NCBI GenBank assembly: GCA_947034895.1
Contig: OX344761.1
Location: 74,337,839 to 74,401,838 of the forward strand
Length of the DNA stretch: 64,000 nucleotides
Direction of reading: 5' to 3'
Source of the DNA: Rhytidiadelphus loreus
Lineage: Eukaryota > Streptophyta > Bryopsida > Hypnales > Hylocomiaceae
The position numbers and the translations under genes are program-made. This document shows positions 58,561-64,000 of the stretch, piece after piece (within the stretch, counting starts at the first letter, position 1; each line of letters opens with the position of its first letter). The notes beneath the pieces were generated by a model. The model was given only the letters and a program-made list of their open reading frames with translations, did not search any database and was not told the origin of the DNA.

Positions 58561-58777
58561 ACCTCCATAACTTCCACATACATCCTTATTTTCTAAATCA
58601 GACTTTTATTGATGATGCTCCACCAGAAGAATTAGGGACCTTTCTTCCTCCTAATCTATATCCAAATTCTTCTAGGTTTTTACTTATTTATGTATTTCGC
58701 AGTTTTACAATTTGGGTCTCTCAAGACCTAAAGGGTTAACCAAAGAACAAACTGAATGAAAAAGTGAATTAACATGT
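58561..58777. other. Intergenic with one TTAACCC end
   Basis: 'gacctaaagggttaac' at 58724-58740 is the reverse complement of the TTAACCC-type terminus; its partner was not found. Confidence 0.4.
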
Positions 58778-59073
58778 AAGCATTAGATGAGATTTGGGGG
58801 GGGGGGCTTGAGGGCCGTTTCAGACCTGTTTCCAGCTCCATTCCCCCATGGCTTATTGAACGTTGATGTCAAAATTTATTTTTCTTAAAAAAATATTTAA
58901 TATTTAAAATTCTTAAAATGAAAAACAAAGTTTCTTTTTTCTTTTTGAAACTAACGTGGTAGTCCACCTGCCACATTAGTGCAACTACTGAACTGTAGTT
59001 TCGGCCAATTTTGACCTAATTCCCAAACTGGAAACTCGAAGCCTTTTAGAGGAGAAGAAAATCATCTAATGCT
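58778..59073 (+). mobile_element. MITE, GCATTAGATGA-ended family, member 3
   Basis: Ends AAGCATTAGATGAGATTTGG and the reverse complement of 'gaaaatcatctaatgct'. 'catgta' lies just outside both ends (58773-58778; about 59075-59080) as a possible target duplication. Interior 'agggccgtttcagacctg' and 'gccacattag' are shared with 5706-6032 and 29573-29877. Confidence 0.65.
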
Positions 59074-59079
59074 CCATGT

Positions 59080-59255
59080 ACAATGGAGAAGTGCCTCCCT
59101 ATTTTGTGCTTGATTGATTGATTTTATACACTTCTCCTAGATAATTTGGGACCTCTTATTGCAAATAGGAATTCCATAATTTCAAATTTTATCATGGGCG
59201 GAAAATTTAAAAATTTCCAGTATTTTCTCCAAGAATAAAATTGGGGACAAGTGAG
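59080..59255 (-). mobile_element. AGGGTGAATTGACCCC-family MITE, degenerate member
   Basis: 'aatttgggacctcttattgc' and 'aatttccagtattttc' follow the family order in reverse, but both ends are eroded. Confidence 0.45.
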
Positions 59256-59743
59256 GGGGCGGCCAACTTAATGGAGCAAAAAGTGAAAATTCATGAGGGC
59301 CCACTTTCCTAAGAGAACTATTTCAAATATTCCAACCAAGCGAACTTGTAGGTGTGGTTATTTCCAACAAAGCTTGGAACATCTCATTTTTTCAAGGTTG
59401 GGACTTGTAAGGTCATGATAAATGTCATGAAGTAGTGAGTAAAAAAGTAAGAAGTAGTGAGTGGGAAAGTAGTTCTTAAATTATTAGAGTTGGAAGACTC
59501 TAGAGATTGGATATGAGTCCAAACCAACTTTTGGCTTTCAAAATTCCTAGTAAGTTCAGTTCAAGTAATAAAATTACCAAATTTAAGGCAATCCTCATCA
59601 TTTCTATCTCTACACCTATAGAAATATTTGCTTCACCTTGCACTACTCTAGATCTTGTCCACAATTGTTTATTTGATTGATTATGGGTGGCTCCTCTATA
59701 TTTCTTCTTCAAAGAAGTGGACCCACTTCCAATTCACAAGTTA
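59256..59743. other. Intergenic, no gene recognised
   Basis: One 70-codon minus-strand frame (59500-59712) without motif. Confidence 0.4.
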
Positions 59744-60677
59744 TTAACCCTTCAAGGACTGTCACTATACTTTCACCAAAAACGCTCCAAAACTGCCATT
59801 TCTAGTACAAGTACCAAAATTTTGAAAAAAAGCTTTTTTTGACATATCTAACTATAGGATCTTGTATTATATAGTATAAAAAACATGTGGAAAAAATTTC
59901 AGACATTTCCACTAGGTGGATTGCAAGATATAAGCATTCAAATTAACTAAAATCATTTTTTTTACCCTGCAAAAAGCAGGGCAGCTGCACTTCACAAGCT
60001 CACATTTCTATGAAAAAATGACCTAAATGGTGGTGCTTCTTTGGATTTGTTTTCCTAGACAAGTTGGACACATGCTTGAAAAAATTCAGATCATTTGGAA
60101 TAGTACAACATATAGGAAAAAAATAGTAATTAGGTAGTAGTAGAGAATGATTAAAAATACTAAATTATTTACAATTTAAATATGGAATTGATAATTTCCA
60201 ATCCCAATGGTCAAAATGTTGTAATAATGTATCTACATCCTACGATTTTATTTTTGTCCAAAAATATTGAAAATTGGGTAAGATAAAGGATTTCAAAGTT
60301 TATTTTAGAGTAGGAAATCCAAAACTGCCCGCAAACAAAAAATCCTCATAACTTTTGACTCATTGATCAAAATGGAATGATTCAAATCTTTTTGTGTATA
60401 TAAAACTCTAGAAAATCAATTCCAAATTTTTGTTTCTGAAAAAAGTGATTTTTTTCTGATCTGCCCGAACTGCCCGGTTGGGAAAAAAAGTAACAAATTA
60501 GGCTATAAGTTTTGACTCGTATTTCCAAATGTCATGAAATTTGGTGCATATGAAAGATCTTCCTTGCCCCCACATTCTATTAAAATTTCAGCCCCAAATA
60601 TGGAAATCTTTGCTCGTAGGTACCTGCCCAAAAACTTTATACAGCCAAAAAACACAGTCCGGTCCTTTAGGGGTTTA
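59744..60677 (-). mobile_element. TTAA-bounded (piggyBac-like) element, 0.93 kb
   Basis: The left end TTAACCCTTCAAGGACTGTC and the right end, read inward, TAAACCCCTAAAGGACCGGA are imperfect TIRs; the right TTAA has mutated to TAAA. It is the inverted partner of 53155-54034. No transposase frame. Confidence 0.55.
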
Positions 60678-61109
60678 GGTAGAAGGCTCTAAAATGAAGC
60701 GGGCATTAAGAATGGACTCTATAAATGGTTGTGAAATGGACAAACAATAGTTCAAACATTGACCTCCATAGTCATTGAATGAATTGAGGAAAAAAGCATT
60801 ATTAATTGCAAGAATCAATCGTCCCCTTTGCTTTCCCATTTTTCTTTAGAAGTTGCAAGTGAACAATTTATGAAAGACCTAGGGACATAAATAGAGACCT
60901 ATGACACAACTCCTTTGAAAATCTATAAGTAATTCAAAAATACTTCAAAAAATATGGAACCACTGGTGTTAGATTCCTCTTCTATTTTTTCTTTGTCTGA
61001 AAAATGAGCTAAAAATACATTTCCATTTAAGAAAATATATGAAAAAAAGCAGATCAGCCCTTAGATGAGCCATTTGAGAACCTCCTACATTACACCAAGC
61101 CACTTTTCC
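60678..61109. other. Intergenic
   Basis: No feature recognised. Confidence 0.4.
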
Positions 61110-61573
61110 CACAACCCCACCCACCGAAACGCCCCCCGCCCCTTCTCCTGAAAAGGTCATGTCCAGTCATGTCCACAATTTGCTTGAAACCACTGCACCC
61201 GGCCGCTGACGCAACCACTGACCCACTGTCCCACCCATAGCCTGAAAACGGTACAGTAAAATAAGTATAGGGCAATGCCCGAGAAGGAGGGGATTACTGA
61301 AATTAAAGTGCCGACGAGGAGGGCGGAGCCCGACAGGGAGGCACTTTAATTTCAGTAATCCCCGACGACGAGCAATCATTGTCCGGCGTAAAGCACGAGC
61401 AATTGGATGAAATCGCGGGATGAGAGTGCAAGTTCGATGAAGAACACGTAATCTCCGGTTACGGGAAGAACCCATCGCCAGCTGAGCATTACACTCCACA
61501 ATCCTCCCAGGAAATGAATGGCACACTTCCCGGGAGTGCTTTACGGCTGCGCATAACCGATCAAATAAGGGCT
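61110..61573. other. GC-rich block with a 119-codon minus-strand frame
   Basis: The frame 61526-61167 (minus) includes an Arg-rich stretch, 'MGSSRNRRLRVLHRTC' and 'TMIARRRGLL', reminiscent of an organellar targeting region but not recognised as any family. The hairpin 61289-61363 lies inside it. A gene fragment is possible. Confidence 0.3.
61289..61363. repeat. Perfect 24-bp hairpin with 27-nt loop
   Basis: The left arm 61289-61312 ('ggggattactgaaattaaag' then 'tgcc') is exactly reverse-complementary to 61340-61363. Arm length and loop size are compatible with a small-RNA precursor or a tiny foldback. Confidence 0.75.
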
Positions 61574-61799
61574 AGGGTGAATTGACCCCCTCATTGCCCC
61601 GGTCAACTTTGGTTTGAAAAAAAAGCCCCTTAGCCCCTTATGTTGTGCTGATTTTTTTGGTAATTCTTGCATCCCCAAAAAATAATTTGGGGCCTCTGAT
61701 TGCAAATATGAATTCAGAATTTCAAAAAAAAATTAAGCCTTGAAAATAAAAAATTCCAGGGTTTGCCCTGGAGGGGCAATGAGGGGGTCAATTCACCCT
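61574..61799 (-). mobile_element. AGGGTGAATTGACCCC-ended MITE, member 4
   Basis: Perfect-looking ends AGGGTGAATTGACCCCCTCA and 'gagggggtcaattcaccct'. Very similar to 52172-52388. Confidence 0.8.
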
Positions 61800-62007
61800 A
61801 AGCCCCTCACTCAGCCCTACGGGCAAACCCTGGAATTATTTATTTTCCGCACTTGAGTTTTTTTGCAAAACTTTAATTCATTTTTGTGATTAGAGATTCC
61901 AAATTAGTCAAGGGAGGTCAAGAATATACCCTAGAACGACCCAAAATAGGGGGCTTTTTTTTACATGCACTCCTGGTAAGGCCGAGCAAGGGGGGTCAAT
62001 CCACCCT
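61800..62007 (+). mobile_element. AGGGTGGATTGACCCC-ended MITE, member 5
   Basis: Abuts member 4 head-to-head. Landmarks in plus order; right end 'gcaaggggggtcaatccacc' then 'ct'. The left terminus is lost or overlaps the end of member 4. Confidence 0.7.
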
Positions 62008-62444
62008 GATCTCAAATAAGCATCTGTGGGACAGATGGGGAATAGTTGAGTAGAATGGAAATTTTTCCTGTGTAGGAACATAGAAAATATTATGATTGCA
62101 AAATTTTCAGAATTTTATTTGCAAAACTTAAATTTCTGTGAATTTTAGAAGGCATAAAGTGTTCCCGACCCATACCCAACATTTAGAGTTCTGCAATTCC
62201 AATCATAGACAAGATTACTTCCTGCTCATGTGTACAAATTTCAAAATAAACACATGGCATGTAATAATTGTTCCTTGCAGCCTTGTATATTGTGCTCGTG
62301 ATTAAGTCTGGTAGTTCACAAAAACAGTTTATTTGGTTGGAATTAGATTACCTCTACATGTTGGGGACTCATCCCTAATCGGAAATGGGTGGTTCTACCT
62401 TAGCATCTTTGCAGGATATCATGACAGTCAACAATTCAACATTA
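62008..62444. other. Intergenic
   Basis: No feature recognised. Confidence 0.4.
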
Positions 62445-62670
62445 ACCCATAAACAAGGCTGAGGTTGTTTTTTTTGGTTGATGAATGACAAAGAATCTCT
62501 TTGTGTAGGAAAAAAATCCAACTATCAATCATCCTCCAAAATTTGTGTCGAAACAGAAGATCATCTACAATAGTTTGTCTTCCAATGAGTACTTTTCCAT
62601 TTTTTTAAGCCAACAATTCGCATGGTGACAAAACAGATGATTTCCACTAGTGATTGGCCCGGCGTTCAAT
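62445..62670 (+). repeat. Dispersed repeat shared with 35815-36030
   Basis: 'aatgacaaagaatctctttg', 'catcctccaaaatttgtg' and 'ttaagccaacaattcgca' follow the same order and strand as in 35815-36030. Confidence 0.7.
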
Positions 62671-62680
62671 AATTAAGGTT

Positions 62681-62955
62681 ACTTCACCTAAAAATCACAC
62701 AAATAAGCAATTCAGCATGGTTCCCATTGAAAAAACTTTTTATGGCATCTAGCTGGTAGTGAAAAGGGGATTCAAAATTCTTTTAGAATACATTTTTTTA
62801 ACACCGTATGAATAAACTAAGAATTTTCAAAGTGCTATAAATAGGAATTTTAGTAACCAATTGTAGACTCTCATGAAAAGTGGAAGTACATTTTAGGCAA
62901 GAATCTAGACTATGCGGTTTTAGAAAGCAGTTTAAATTAGGTGTAGTTACCTTAG
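62681..62955. mobile_element. MITE, AAGGTAACTACACC-ended family, member 2
   Basis: Left 'taaggttacttcacctaa', right 'ttaggtgtagttacctta', imperfect TIRs of about 17 bp. The interior is the inverse of 34296-34590. Confidence 0.65.
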
Positions 62956-64000
62956 TCACACCTTTTTCTCTCCATTTTCAATCTTTTCCATTATCAATCT
63001 TCAAAGAATGAGGACATGGCCCCCTCTCCTTGAATTGCATTGGATTCATTCTCTAAAGATTGATAAGTTTTGTATTTCTATTCTAGAAGTGAAGAATGGG
63101 CGAAAAGAAGTTTTCACTCTGAAAGTTTTTAGCATTTTGCTTCTCGCTTTCACTCTGCCTATCGATTTCACCATGGGACATTCTCCACTTTCAATTTGAC
63201 TCCAATTTCCATTCTCTACAAGACATAAAAAGGGTCTCACACATTCACAAAGAAGGGCTCCTATTGGCTCCTCATAAAAGTTTTGATCTTGGAGAAGCTA
63301 TGGCAATCCCTATTGTAGAACCAAGTAGTGGTCCTCTTTATGTTAGATATTTTGCTAGATATCTAGGAGAGATTTATCAATTAGGAAAAAAGATTAAGGT
63401 TGGTTGAGGAGTCATAAAAGACAATTTTGTGCACTATAGGGGGGCCCTTTTTCAAGGATACAAAAGGACCCTCTAGCTCCTTGGTAAAAAATGTTATGTA
63501 TGAACTTCTTCTAAACTTGATCATTTTTTACTGACTTGACAAACTCAAATTTTACATCTACTTTGGAAGAGACCTTGAATTTCTAAACTTCCACTTTTGA
63601 TAATCAAATGTATCATAAATAATCAATTGACCAATCACTAAGTGTACCCCCTAAAGGACCAAGTGGTAGTTGAACAACAAATTGAAAATTAGGCAAGAGG
63701 GTGGCAAGTTGCAAGAAATACCGGCCATTTTTTGTAGCATTTTGCCAAAAACTGGATATCAAACTCTAAGTACTAGGAGTGCATTGTAGTAGAACAATTT
63801 CAACTGTGAATTGGATAAATCAATGGCTAATAATATTGTTGCAAGTACTATGGACTACTTGCAAGAACTAAAAAAAACTATATGAAAAAAAAGACAATTT
63901 GTCACAAAAAGAAAATACAACAAGGTATAAAGTAATAAAAAAATCATGAACCAAGAAAAAATAAAAACTGGCAATTTGTGAGGACTTGGTGGTGATCAAA
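62956..64000. other. Intergenic to window end
   Basis: 63400-63500 resembles 34660-34760. 'ccccctaaaggacc' at 63647 is another TTAACCC-type end with a mutated TTAA. Overlapping frames at 63008-63240 have no motif. Confidence 0.4.

Noticed and set aside
1..64000. tRNA, rRNA and organelle-DNA insertions
   Set aside because: Scanning for tRNA-like T-loop motifs and organelle-like gene order gave nothing convincing; a covariance-model search was not possible here.

Overview
The window looks like nuclear DNA of a land plant, possibly a bryophyte; the species cannot be fixed from the sequence. It is AT-rich and gene-poor, with introns carrying GT-AG borders and many short terminal-inverted-repeat (TIR) elements of plant type (CACTA, mariner/Stowaway, Mutator-like foldback). 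One long open frame is clearly plant-type splicing factor PRP31. I saw no bacterial operons, tRNA or rRNA genes, CRISPR array, or recognisable reverse transcriptase or transposase frames.

Layout. 1-9.3 kb: foldback palindromes, CACTA-type MITEs and a 1.26-kb foldback element with a 10-bp target duplication. 9.8-11.0 kb: an intronless PRP31 copy, open for 321 codons and then broken by in-frame stops. 11-17.8 kb: AT-rich sequence with repeat fragments. 17.8-22.1, 37.2-41.6 and 46.3-51.35 kb: three copies (A, B, C) of one duplicated segment. 22-37 kb and 41.6-46.3 kb: MITEs, tandem repeats and a possible piggyBac-like element. 51.7-64 kb: dense repeats, with a recurrent MITE of AGGGTGAATTGACCCC ends, a pair of ~0.9-kb inverted repeats 5.8 kb apart, a 380-bp palindrome, a GC-rich island and a short perfect hairpin.

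The most gene-like content is in segments A, B and C. Each carries a minus-strand gene with six coding exons. I reconstructed its splice sites in all three copies: GT-AG borders and intron phases agree, and indels in coding sequence are whole codons (345, 345 and 325 residues predicted). The product is not recognised; its C-terminal half is a Pro/Ala/Val-rich tract of about 16-residue repeats. Upstream on the same strand, two copies have a TATAAA box and the third TATAAT. Convergent to it, on the plus strand, lies a decayed frame resembling organellar ribosomal protein bL20, disrupted differently in each copy. So a conserved, unrecognised gene family appears to be maintained while its neighbour decays.

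No multi-gene pathway is visible. The main signals are the triplicated gene, the PRP31 copy truncated at its domain edge, and several MITE families whose ends, target duplications and one empty site can be read directly.
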